Shown here in pieces: positions 29,111 to 37,623 of a stretch of DNA of 64,000 nucleotides. The first letter of the stretch is position 1. Each line of letters begins with the position of its first letter. Source of the DNA: Bin52 sp965243345 (GTDB taxonomy: Bacteria; Pseudomonadota; Alphaproteobacteria; Thalassobaculales; Thalassobaculaceae); contig CBDEUR010000003.1 in assembly GCA_965243345.1 (NCBI GenBank), forward strand, positions 2,170,001 to 2,234,000, read 5' to 3'. A model generated the notes under the pieces. The model was not told the origin of the DNA. It saw only the letters and a list, made by a program, of their open reading frames with translations, and made no database searches. The translations under genes and the position numbers were made by a program.

Positions 29111-30345
29111 CAGCGGATTTCCCCGGCAACGGCGGACGCAACGCATTGCTCCATGCTGGCCAGTGCCGGCTCGTACCCGTATCCGCCCAGGATATTGACG
29201 ATCTTCGCCGAGTTGCTGAGCAGGCGCTTCCAGCCATTGGCCTCCCCGATCTCGCGGGCGAACTGGTTGTAGAAGCAGGTCCCCTGCAGGACCATTCCGC
29301 CGGACGCCTCGATCGTGCCCACGAATCCGTGGCGGGCGGCATCCGGGTAGACCTGCGGCGACGTGCACACGATGAGCGGCACCGCCATTGTCCGGCCCCG
29401 GCACAGCGCCGCTACCTGCTGCATCTCGACGATGGAGAGCTGGGGTGCGGCAAACACCACCACGTCGATCTTCTCGCCGGTTGCCCCGAACCGCGAGCGC
29501 AGGTCGTTCATCATCCCGATGCTCACCGTCTCCGGATCGAGCCGGTCGCCGCCGACATCCGACAGTCGCCTCGCCTCCGGTGTGATCCCGACCAGATGGA
29601 ACAGCGGCGTGGATCCGTAGCTCGCCATCGCCGCACCCAGGTGCTTCAGCTGATCGGAGTTCGGGACCACTTCCAGTCCCTCGATCACCGGCACCTGCCA
29701 GTACGACCCGGCCCTTTCGCCCACGACGGCGCCGAGCACGCCCCAGTCGGTCAGTTCGCGCGGCTGCTCGGCCACGACGAACCGCCGCGTCGCCCTGCGG
29801 TTCTCGTCAAGGTGCAGTCCGTACCTGGGGGTCCGGCCGGTCAGGCTGGCGGCAAGTGCCGACGGTCCACCCTCGAAGTTCGATCGCGCACCGCAGACCG
29901 AGTTGCTGTAGATCACGACACCGGTGTCACCGTAGGCAACATGCTCACCCATGACCGGTGGCATGATGGTCTGGTAGTTGACGCAGGTGTTGGTCATCAG
30001 GATGCCCATCCCGGTGCAGGCGGCGATGATGCGCCGCTCGAGTTCGGCCATCTCCTCGGTCTGTCCGAGCGGGTGGTAGGAGGCGAGATCGACGCCGCGC
30101 GGATCGGTGATCGTGGGGACCCTGACCCGCGCGCCGTGGCGAACCAGGTCCTCCATGAACTGCGCACCGGCCTCACCGACCGCCTCGGGATCCGCCATCA
30201 TGTGCGCTTGGCCCACCGCGACCAGGTCGTGGGCGTCGAACATCCGTCCGACCTGGAGCTGGTGATCGATTGCCCAGGACAACGGCCACCCCATCTCGCC
30301 GGCCTGCATGGCCCGTTCTTCCCCGGTCAGGGCGATTTCCGCCAT
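29110..30345 (-). CDS. Aconitase X large subunit (DUF521)
   Basis: 411 residues from the ATG at 30343-30345. The opening LTGEERAMQAGEMG and the stretches TNTCVNYQ, YSNSVCGARSNFEGGPSALAA and VCTSPQVYPDAARHG match the aconitase X catalytic domain; Cys residues in TNTCVNY and SVCGARS are candidates for metal or cluster ligands. In Bacteria aconitase X is usually cis-3-hydroxy-L-proline dehydratase; archaeal members act on mevalonate 5-phosphate. The gene is coupled to the small subunit. No proline racemase or other hydroxyproline genes are adjacent. Confidence 0.87.
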   Translation of the reverse strand: MAEIALTGEERAMQAGEMGWPLSWAIDHQLQVGRMFDAHDLVAVGQAHMMADPEAVGEAGAQFMEDLVRHGARVRVPTITDPRGVDLASYHPLGQTEEMAELERRIIAACTGMGILMTNTCVNYQTIMPPVMGEHVAYGDTGVVIYSNSVCGARSNFEGGPSALAASLTGRTPRYGLHLDENRRATRRFVVAEQPRELTDWGVLGAVVGERAGSYWQVPVIEGLEVVPNSDQLKHLGAAMASYGSTPLFHLVGITPEARRLSDVGGDRLDPETVSIGMMNDLRSRFGATGEKIDVVVFAAPQLSIVEMQQVAALCRGRTMAVPLIVCTSPQVYPDAARHGFVGTIEASGGMVLQGTCFYNQFAREIGEANGWKRLLSNSAKIVNILGGYGYEPALASMEQCVASAVAGEIR

Positions 30346-30463
30346 GTCCCTCCCCCGCGGCGCCCGCGCCAGCGGACACGATAGGCCCGCCCGTCCGCGG
30401 CAGGCAACCGGCCGGCGGCGGACTGGCAGGGGGCAGGCGGGCGTGGTAGCCTGAACGAACGGG

Positions 30464-30537
30464 GCGGGTGTAATTCAACGGTAGAATGCCAGCTTCCCAA
30501 GCTGGATATGGGGGTTCGATTCCCCTCACCCGCTCCA
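30464..30537 (+). tRNA. tRNA-Gly (anticodon CCC)
   Basis: A complete cloverleaf: acceptor GCGGGTG pairs with CACCCGC, the anticodon stem CCAGC/GCTGG closes the loop TTCCCAA with anticodon CCC, and the T arm GGGGG-TTCGATT-CCCCT is intact. The 3' CCA is encoded. It reads GGG codons. Confidence 0.97.
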
Positions 30538-30766
30538 CGAAACGCGGCGACCGCCACGGGTACCGACCGGGTGCGATGCTCCGGGTGTTGCAAAATGCGG
30601 CGCTTCGGAGTAGGTCACGCACGCTGACCTACACGCCATACTCGTTACTTCCCGTACCGTCGACGGTTCCCGGGCGGGCATCCATGCCATTGCGGTTCGC
30701 GGTCGACGCCTGCGGATCATCGAAGATCCACCCGGTACATCGCCGTTCAACCAACTGGAGATCAAT

Positions 30767-31339
30767 ATGAGTGACACGCCGCTCGCTGGAAAAGTCATTG
30801 CCCTGATGGTCGCCAACGGATTCGACGAGATCGATTTCACCGGCGCCCAGAAGCGCCTGATCAAGCTCGGGGCAACCATCAGGGTCGTTTCCCGTGCCAA
30901 CGGCCTGGTTCACGGCTGGTACGACGACAGCTGGGGCCATTTCTTCCCGGTGGATGTCGACCTCGTCGACACCCTCGCGATCGATTACGACGGCCTGATG
31001 ATACCCGGCGGGCAGCGCAGCGTGGAGAAGATGGCGGAAGACCCGCATTCGCTGAGGGTCCTGAAGGCCTTCATGCGCGCCAGCATGCCGGTTGCGCTGA
31101 TCGGAGATGCCGTCGGCCTTCTCGTTCTGGCGGAGAGCGCGGCCGAACGGACCGTGACGGGTACCGCGTCGCTGCAGGAAATCATGACCACGGCCGGAGC
31201 GGCCTGGCAGGACGAGCCGGTCGTGACCGACACGGCGCTGGTGACCGGCGCGGGTTCGGAGAGTGCGGGTGCGGCCATTGACGCCTTTGCGGGGCTCGTG
31301 GCCGCGTACCGGCGGGAAGACGACCACCTCGCCGCCTGA
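30767..31339 (+). CDS. DJ-1/PfpI superfamily protein lacking the nucleophile Cys
   Basis: 190 residues from the ATG at 30767 with GGAG 7 nt upstream. The class I glutamine amidotransferase-like fold is evident (VIALMVANGFDEIDFTGAQ, DYDGLMIPGG, then TDTALVTGAGSESAG). At the nucleophile elbow, where family members read ICHG or similar, this protein reads LIGDAVG (residues 111-117), with Gly113 at the Cys position. It is therefore unlikely to be a Cys-dependent protease, deglycase or amidase of the usual type. Neighbours do not suggest a pathway. Confidence 0.8.
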   Translation: MSDTPLAGKVIALMVANGFDEIDFTGAQKRLIKLGATIRVVSRANGLVHGWYDDSWGHFFPVDVDLVDTLAIDYDGLMIPGGQRSVEKMAEDPHSLRVLKAFMRASMPVALIGDAVGLLVLAESAAERTVTGTASLQEIMTTAGAAWQDEPVVTDTALVTGAGSESAGAAIDAFAGLVAAYRREDDHLAA

Positions 31340-31419
31340 GCGATCGATTTTTCTCTTGCTCTCAAGGCGTTGACACGCCATGTGTGGGCGTCCGTCCCGG
31401 GTCCTGGAACACGGAGCTC

Positions 31420-31656
31420 ATGGAGCAGGATTTTCCGATCATCTCGCCGTGCGTCGGCGTCTGCCAGATCAATGCCCAGACCGGGTTCTGCCTCGGATGC
31501 TGGCGCACGCTGAAGGAAGTGGCCCGCTGGTCCCGGTTCTCGGACCAGGAAAAGCGCGACGTGCTTGACGAGCTGCACAGGCGGCGTGGCGATGCGGCGC
31601 CGCGCGCGCGGCGCGTCACGCGGCGCCGGGCCCGTCGGACGGCATCGACCACATGA
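31420..31656 (+). CDS. DUF1289 family protein
   Basis: 78 residues from the ATG at 31420 (MEQDFPIISPCVGVC). Cys residues in SPCVGVCQINAQTGFCLGCWRTLKEVARW form the four-Cys DUF1289 pattern (CxxxC...CxxC), likely metal binding, followed by a helix SDQEKRDVLDELHRR and a basic, arginine-rich tail. Function is unknown; homologues are common in Proteobacteria. Confidence 0.82.
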   Translation: MEQDFPIISPCVGVCQINAQTGFCLGCWRTLKEVARWSRFSDQEKRDVLDELHRRRGDAAPRARRVTRRRARRTASTT

Positions 31657-31705
31657 CCCGTCACAACGCCTTGACCGCCCGCTCCGGGGTGCCAGGAGCC
31701 GGTCC

Positions 31706-32128
31706 ATGAATCGGCCGGTCGTTGTTCCCCGGCCCGAAGCCGTGGACGACGGCCACTCCGACCACTTCACACGCCGTGACGGCATGACATTTGCGGGCAC
31801 CCACCTGATCATCGATCTGTGGGGTGCATCGAATCTCGACGACGTGGAACATGTCCGGCGCACGTTGATCCGGGCCGTGGACGCGTCCGGCGCGACGATA
31901 CTGCACCTGCACCTGCACCGGTTTTCTCCCGAGGGCGGGGTGTCGGGGATCGCGGTCCTGGCCGAGTCACACATCAGCATCCACACCTGGCCGGAACGAC
32001 GCTACGCCGCGCTGGATGTGTTCATGTGCGGCGACACCGACCCGCATCGGGCAATCCCGGTGCTCACCGCAGCCTTCAGTCCCGAGTCCGTCCAGATCGG
32101 GGACCATCGCCGCGGGATCGTTACGTGA
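31706..32128 (+). CDS. speD: S-adenosylmethionine decarboxylase proenzyme
   Basis: 140 residues from the ATG at 31706, with AGGAG 8 nt upstream. The SpeD/SpeH-type core is present: GTHLIIDLWG, then LAESHISIHTWPE, in which Ser88 becomes the pyruvoyl group after self-cleavage at Glu87-Ser88. It makes decarboxylated SAM, the aminopropyl donor for SpeE. The stop overlaps the speE GTG (GTGA), so the two genes are coupled. Confidence 0.95.
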   Translation: MNRPVVVPRPEAVDDGHSDHFTRRDGMTFAGTHLIIDLWGASNLDDVEHVRRTLIRAVDASGATILHLHLHRFSPEGGVSGIAVLAESHISIHTWPERRYAALDVFMCGDTDPHRAIPVLTAAFSPESVQIGDHRRGIVT

Positions 32129-32973
32129 CCGAATGGTTCGAGGAGGCGCTGCACCCGGGGCTGACCCAGGGGCTGTCCATGGACCGGGTGCTGTTTCGCT
32201 CCTCGACCGGTCAGCAGGAGCTGCTGATCTTCGAGAACAGGCTGTTCGGACGGGTCCTCGCGCTCGATGGCATCGTCCAGACCACCGAGGGCGACGAGTT
32301 CATTTACCACGAGATGCTGACTCACGTGCCGATTCTCGGCCACGGCAGGGCCTCGCGCGTGCTCGTCATCGGTGGCGGCGATGGCGGAACGGCGCGCGAG
32401 GCGCTCCGACACCGCAGCGTCGAGGCGCTGACCATGGTCGAGATCGACCGGGAGGTCGTCGACCTGTGCGCCACCTGGATGCCGTCCCTGGCCGATGGCG
32501 CCCTGTCGGACCCGCGCCTTGAACTGGTCATCGCCGACGGTGCCCGTTTCGTGGCCGGGACCACCCGGAGCTGGGACGTCATCATCATCGATTCCACCGA
32601 CCCGGTCGGCCCCGGTGAGGTCCTGTTTTCCGAGGCGTTCTATCGCGCCTGCCGGGACCGGCTGACGCCGGGCGGAGTGCTGGTGACCCAGAACGGGGTT
32701 CCGCACGTGCAGGGCGAGGAGCTGACCGACAGTTACCGGCGGCTCGGTCCATCATTCGCCGACGTCTGGTTCTACCTCGCCCCGGTGCCCACCTACCAGG
32801 GCGGACACATGGCCTTCGGCTGGGCCAGTGACAACGCGGCGTTGCGCCGGACCGGCGTGGCCGAACTGACCCGGCGGTTCGAACGCGCGGGGCTCAGCAC
32901 CCGCTACTACACCCCGGAAGTCCACGCGGCGGCCTTCGCGCTGCCCGCCAGCGTGCTCGCCCTGATGGCGTGA
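32125..32973 (+). CDS. speE: Spermidine synthase
   Basis: 282 residues from the GTG at 32125; the longer open frame upstream is a shadow of speD. Motifs: LALDGIVQTTEGDEFIYHEMLTHVP, the SAM-type VLVIGGGDGGTAREAL, MVEIDREVV, and the catalytic Asp in IIIDSTDPVGPGEVLF. The product transfers the aminopropyl group from decarboxylated SAM to putrescine, giving spermidine in the cytoplasm. Confidence 0.95.
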   Translation: MTEWFEEALHPGLTQGLSMDRVLFRSSTGQQELLIFENRLFGRVLALDGIVQTTEGDEFIYHEMLTHVPILGHGRASRVLVIGGGDGGTAREALRHRSVEALTMVEIDREVVDLCATWMPSLADGALSDPRLELVIADGARFVAGTTRSWDVIIIDSTDPVGPGEVLFSEAFYRACRDRLTPGGVLVTQNGVPHVQGEELTDSYRRLGPSFADVWFYLAPVPTYQGGHMAFGWASDNAALRRTGVAELTRRFERAGLSTRYYTPEVHAAAFALPASVLALMA

Positions 32974-32983
32974 TCCCCGCCGG

Positions 32984-33619
32984 TCAGACGCTGCGGGTGA
33001 TCCCGCCGTCGACGCGCAGGTTCTGCCCGGTGATGTAGCCGGAACCCGGTGACGCCAGGAAGGCGACGGTCGCGGCGATCTCGTCCACGCTTCCGTAGCG
33101 GGCCATGGGAATGCGTTCGCGAAACGCCGGGTTCTCCGGCAGGCTGTCGATGAACCCCGGCAGGACGTTGTTCATGCGGATGCCGCTCGCCGCATACCTG
33201 TCGCAGTAGAGCTTGGTCCATGACGCAAGGCCCGCCCGGAACACGCCCGAGGTCGGGAAGGCGGGGTCGGGTTCGAAGGTTGCGAAGGTCGAGATGTTGA
33301 TGATGGAACCCGACTGCTGCGCCTCCATGACCGGCGTGACCAGGCGGACCGGCCGGACAGCCGACAGGAAGTAGACCTCCATTCCGGCATGCCAGTCCTC
33401 GTCGGTCAGTTCGAGCAGCGGGCCGCGCGGCCCGTGCCCGGCGCTGTTGACCAGAACGTCGATGCGTCCCCAGCGCTCGACGGCGCCGTCGACCAGGCGC
33501 TGCAGGTCGGCACTCGACCGGTTTGACCCGGTCACACCGAACCCGCCGAGTTCGGTTGCGAGCGCCTCGCCCATGCCGCTGCCCGCGGCGGTGACGACGG
33601 CGACCTTACCGTTTCCCAT
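32984..33619 (-). CDS. Short, atypical SDR-family oxidoreductase
   Basis: 211 residues from MGNGKVAVVTAAGSGMG at 33619, with GGAGG upstream. The nucleotide-binding TAAGSGMG and NSAG motifs and the C-terminal ASPGSGYITGQNLRVDGG are SDR features. Two oddities stand out: about 25 residues between the glycine motif and helix C are missing compared with a standard 245-250 residue SDR, and the active-site YxxxK is replaced by a TSGVFRAGLASWTK stretch. A subfamily with this variant exists, to my knowledge, but its reaction is unknown. The enzyme may be inactive as a classical dehydrogenase. Confidence 0.8.
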   Translation of the reverse strand: MGNGKVAVVTAAGSGMGEALATELGGFGVTGSNRSSADLQRLVDGAVERWGRIDVLVNSAGHGPRGPLLELTDEDWHAGMEVYFLSAVRPVRLVTPVMEAQQSGSIINISTFATFEPDPAFPTSGVFRAGLASWTKLYCDRYAASGIRMNNVLPGFIDSLPENPAFRERIPMARYGSVDEIAATVAFLASPGSGYITGQNLRVDGGITRSV

Positions 33620-33969
33620 TCGCGTTCCTCCCTCGGGGATCACTGCTCCGTTTCCCATTGCAGGCAGGCCGAGCCGCTGTCAATCGGCCTGATCCGGTCC
33701 AAGCGCCGCACCCGACGCCAGCGCCGGTCGGTCCTGCAATTGTCGTGCATCAAACCGGCGTTACAATCAGAACCGGTCCGCGGAACAGAACTCTACCACC
33801 CTGACCTCGCACTCAGAGGTCTACCAACACGCCCATGCAATGGGGGCTACAGATTCTGTGATCGCGTCCCCATCAGATTCCGTATTCGCCCACAACCGGC
33901 ACAACCGCAGCGTACCGCTTCGTTGCCGTCGGTCACCCTGTTCCTTCGCAGCCGGGTTGACCGCAACGA
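33620..33969. other. Intergenic region, SDR promoter side
   Basis: 350 bp between the SDR start and the stop of the TPR-ATPase gene, both on the minus strand. I see no ORF with protein-like composition and no clear terminator. It marks the right-hand edge of the housekeeping block. Confidence 0.5.
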
Positions 33970-36900
33970 TCAATCCGTCGGTCTCCCGGTCCTGTCGTCC
34001 GAAAGGGAAAGCAATTCTCGACGTATGTCTTCGGCGATTTCTTCGACTTCCTTGGCCACCCTCGGCTCCAGCCCGAGTTCCCGTTCCAGCGCCGTCATCA
34101 ACGGAAGCAGGAGGTCACGGGCGGGCGACGACTTGATCAGATCGCACATCGTCTCCAGTCCGACACCCGTCGCGAGATCTGCCAAGGCCTCCAGCACGCC
34201 CCTTGGCAACATGTTCAGTTCGGGAAGGATCGACAGTGCCGTCTCGACATCCCTGGCGCATTCGGCACCATTACCCTCCCCCAGGTGCGCCCGGGCCCGG
34301 ACCAGATAAGCCTGCAGTCTGCTCTCCGGAATACCCGCCCGCGCCTGCGCCAACGCGCGGTCGAGAAGTCCGAGAGCGGTCCTCGTGCAACCCTTGGTCA
34401 ATTCGTGCTGTGCCCGTCTGCGGAGCGCCGATTCCGCAGCACCGCGAAGCTGCAACACATCGCTCGTCTCGAACCGCCGGACCACCTCGTCCCACGCCGC
34501 AAGCCCCTCCTCGGCCCGGTCCAGTGCGACCAGAAGGGCGCCCTTGCAGACCAGAGTCTGTGCGGCACACTGAACAATGTGGGCCTCGTCTGTGCTCCCG
34601 AAACGCCGGAGGGCCTCGTCACAGGCCTCAAGGGCCTCTTCCGGCCTGTCCAACAGGTCCAGTAGCAACACCCTGTTCAGGACAGCTGTCGCGACCTCCT
34701 CGCGGTACGGAAGTGCGTTGTCCTCCCCGAACCGGCGCACAACACTGCTCCATACTTCGATTGCGTCTTCTGAGCGATTCATACGGGCGAGCGTCGTGCC
34801 CTTGCTGACGAGGACCGAGGCAACCAGCTTTGAAACTCCCGGCTCGTCGCTACTTCCGAAACGCCGTTCGAACTCGTCCCAAACTCCCAGCGCCTCCTCG
34901 TTTCGGTGCGCGGCAGCGAACGAGACCCCCTTGTTGAGGAAAATCCCTGCAACCGCAACGACAACTCCCGGCACCTCACTTTCCCCGAAGCGATCGACCG
35001 CCTGGTCGCAGGTTTGGAGAGCCTCTTCCGTCCGGTTCAAGTCGAACAGGTCGGCACACCTGCGCTGGAAGGAGAGTGCGACCAGCGCAACCCACTCCGG
35101 CGCGTCACTGTCCCCGTAGCGATCTTCGACCTGTTGCCAGACCGCGAGTGCCTCTTCGAAACGACCGAGCCGTTCCAGCGATCTACCCCGGCTCGCCTGA
35201 GCATGCGCCACCATGTCAAGGAGCCCGGGGCGATCGTCGGCCCCAAACTGTTCCACCACGTCGCCCCACAGCTCAAGCGCTTCCTCGGACCTTCCCGTAT
35301 TGTGCAGCACCGCAGCCTTATTCATCAGCGCGTTGCAAAGCGGTTCTGCTGTCTCCCGTACACCTCCAGCCTCGAAGCCCCTGATCGCCTCTTCCCACGA
35401 CGAGAGCGCTTCCGTATCCCGGTTCAACGCGGCCAGCACATTGCCTCTTTTGACGAAACAGTACGACATCACCTCCAGCAGGATCGGTGCATCGCTTGCC
35501 TTGTAGCCTTGCACAACGTTGTTGAACGCAACCAGCGCCTCCTCCATCTGGCCCGTCTGGAGGAGTGCCGTGCCAATGTTCGCTTGCGCAAAGGCTACCT
35601 GTTCAGCATTTCTAAGGGAGTCGCTCTTTCCGAAACGGTCCACCACCGCGCTCCAAGCGTTGATGGCCTCGTCGATGCAATCCAGCGCCATCAACGCTTG
35701 ACCACGTGCGACCATGGCTACCGCTACTTCACCATGAAGTCCGGGCGAACCGCTCTTGCCAAAGCGTTCCAGGGCTTCATCGCTGGCTTCCAGGGCTTCC
35801 CGCGGCCGGTTCAACGTATTCAGCGCGACCGACTTCCCGACCAGTGCGTTGGCAACCAGCGTCTGAAGTTCTGGCGCAGTACTGTTGCCGAAGCGATGCA
35901 CGACCTCGTTCCAGGTCGCCAGCGCTTTCGAGTGGCCGTCCTGATTACTCAGCAGTTCGCCCTTGCTCACGAGCGCCGACGCCACCGCCAGAGTATGGCC
36001 GTTCCCGTTGTCTGCCCCGAAACGCAGCATCACGTCGTCCATCGCGGCCACGGCTTCCTCCGCCCGGCCCAGCTGGCCCAACGCCTTTCCCTTGTTGACA
36101 AGCGCCAGCGACACCTGTTCGAGATCCGCCGGTACGTCGCTCTTTCCAAACCTCCGGACGACCTCGTCCCAGGCCGAGAGGGCGTCCTGCAACCGGCCTC
36201 TTTCCGCCAGTGCCAACGCCTTCCCCAAGAGCTCCTTCGCGGCCGACGGCGTCGGGGATTCCGCAGAAAACTCACCGTGCGCATACGCAAAGGCAGGTGT
36301 CGCAAGCGAGAGCAGTTCTTCGCGATGCGGCTCTAGAGCCGGCAGTCCGACGAGACGCTCGAAGGCCATGCGGTAGATCGCCAATGCACCGCCGTCGCAG
36401 CCCGGCGCTTCGCGCGCCATGCGAGCCCCAAACTCCTTCAGCTGATCGGTGGAATAGTACGCCTCCATGAAGCGGATCAGCGCATCGATCAACGGTGCTG
36501 GCCCGCGAGCCCGGCGCATCAGGTAGTAGATGTTGTAGAGCCGTTCGGTCAGGTAATAGAGCTTGCGCCGCGCGCTGCCGCCGCTCACCTCGACCGCCCC
36601 CCGATCGACCAGACGGGCGAGCTGTGCGCTGCACTTGCTGGTCCCGAGCCTGGCCCGATCGGCGACTTCGCGCGCGTTCGCCGGTTTCCAAAGATCGGCA
36701 AGCGCGAGATACACCCTTCGCTCCTGCGCCGGGAGCGCCTCAAGGTGACTTCTGAAATACTCGGTATGGTCATCGACCAGGTCGAGAAGATCGGCCATCA
36801 GCTCGCGGAACGACAGGTTCGCGCCGAACCGGGCGACGATCGTCAGCAACCTGGGACTGCCGCCAGTCAGAATCCGCAGCGCCCGGATCGTCTGCGGCGC

Positions 36901-37623
36901 CCGAGCCTGCCCCGATACGGTCTGCCACAGGATCGCGCAGTCTTTCGTGTCCAGCGGCTGCAACCGGATGACACGGAACAGCTCGTAGAGCGCCTCCTCC
37001 GGGTCGGTCATCTGTTCGAACCGGCTGGTCGCGCTCGCCAGCAGAACGATCCGCGGTTCGGTCTGCAGCACCTTCCGCAGCCGCCAGCCCGCGTCGTCGT
37101 CGCCCATGTCCCTGAACATCATGTTCAGGTTCTCGACGATCAGTACGAGGCGCTTCTCTTCCCGGTCGGCAAAGTCCTGCAGCACCCCGAGGCACCGGTC
37201 CCCCAGCGTTTGGTCGTCATGGATCGTGCGCAGATCCTCGAAGGTGCGGTGCAGGTCGACACCACCATCCCGGCGGGGTGCCTGGTCGGCCAGCCGGGAA
37301 ACGCATTCGAGCCAGAACTCGCCGGCTGTCGAGACCTCGTAGCTTTCCTCCGCGAACACGATGGGAAAGAAGCGCGCCGAGAGACCGACATCGCGAATGA
37401 CCTCCGCCGCCACTCGCAGCAGCAGGCTCGTCTTTCCGCTGCCGCGCGGCCCGATCACGATCTGGTGCGCGTTTGCGCTGCCCGAGCATTCGCGTAGCGC
37501 CTCGACCAGGGATTCGTACTCCGCCGTCCGAACGCAGAAGATCGAGACCAATTCGTCGACGGAGAGAAAGCCCGGATTGTACTTTCTGGCGGCCACAGCC
37601 ATCGGCCCGGCTCCCGTCCTCAC
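33970..37623 (-). CDS. P-loop ATPase with winged helix and long TPR-like repeat array
   Basis: 1217 residues from a GTG at 37621-37623 (an ATG at 37602 also fits). Walker A is GPRGSGKTS (58-66), a Walker B-like LIVEN lies at 160-165, followed by an LLASATSRFE sensor-like stretch. A winged-helix part (about 315-370) includes ANAREVADRARLGTSKCSAQLARLVDRG. From about residue 455 to 1100 there are some fourteen repeats of 43-45 residues, each like EEALxxWDEVVRRFGxSDxPxxxxxVAxALVxKGxxLxxLxR. STAND-type NTPases with such sensors include antiphage and signalling proteins. Its start overlaps the stop of the preceding ATPase gene (GTGA). Function is not established. Confidence 0.8.
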   Translation of the reverse strand: MRTGAGPMAVAARKYNPGFLSVDELVSIFCVRTAEYESLVEALRECSGSANAHQIVIGPRGSGKTSLLLRVAAEVIRDVGLSARFFPIVFAEESYEVSTAGEFWLECVSRLADQAPRRDGGVDLHRTFEDLRTIHDDQTLGDRCLGVLQDFADREEKRLVLIVENLNMMFRDMGDDDAGWRLRKVLQTEPRIVLLASATSRFEQMTDPEEALYELFRVIRLQPLDTKDCAILWQTVSGQARAPQTIRALRILTGGSPRLLTIVARFGANLSFRELMADLLDLVDDHTEYFRSHLEALPAQERRVYLALADLWKPANAREVADRARLGTSKCSAQLARLVDRGAVEVSGGSARRKLYYLTERLYNIYYLMRRARGPAPLIDALIRFMEAYYSTDQLKEFGARMAREAPGCDGGALAIYRMAFERLVGLPALEPHREELLSLATPAFAYAHGEFSAESPTPSAAKELLGKALALAERGRLQDALSAWDEVVRRFGKSDVPADLEQVSLALVNKGKALGQLGRAEEAVAAMDDVMLRFGADNGNGHTLAVASALVSKGELLSNQDGHSKALATWNEVVHRFGNSTAPELQTLVANALVGKSVALNTLNRPREALEASDEALERFGKSGSPGLHGEVAVAMVARGQALMALDCIDEAINAWSAVVDRFGKSDSLRNAEQVAFAQANIGTALLQTGQMEEALVAFNNVVQGYKASDAPILLEVMSYCFVKRGNVLAALNRDTEALSSWEEAIRGFEAGGVRETAEPLCNALMNKAAVLHNTGRSEEALELWGDVVEQFGADDRPGLLDMVAHAQASRGRSLERLGRFEEALAVWQQVEDRYGDSDAPEWVALVALSFQRRCADLFDLNRTEEALQTCDQAVDRFGESEVPGVVVAVAGIFLNKGVSFAAAHRNEEALGVWDEFERRFGSSDEPGVSKLVASVLVSKGTTLARMNRSEDAIEVWSSVVRRFGEDNALPYREEVATAVLNRVLLLDLLDRPEEALEACDEALRRFGSTDEAHIVQCAAQTLVCKGALLVALDRAEEGLAAWDEVVRRFETSDVLQLRGAAESALRRRAQHELTKGCTRTALGLLDRALAQARAGIPESRLQAYLVRARAHLGEGNGAECARDVETALSILPELNMLPRGVLEALADLATGVGLETMCDLIKSSPARDLLLPLMTALERELGLEPRVAKEVEEIAEDIRRELLSLSDDRTGRPTD

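Noticed and set aside
30464..30537. Integration site at the tRNA-Gly gene
   Set aside because: No integrase and no repeat of the tRNA 3' end was seen in the window.
34906..36336. A 476-codon plus-strand ORF
   Set aside because: Antisense shadow of the TPR repeat array.
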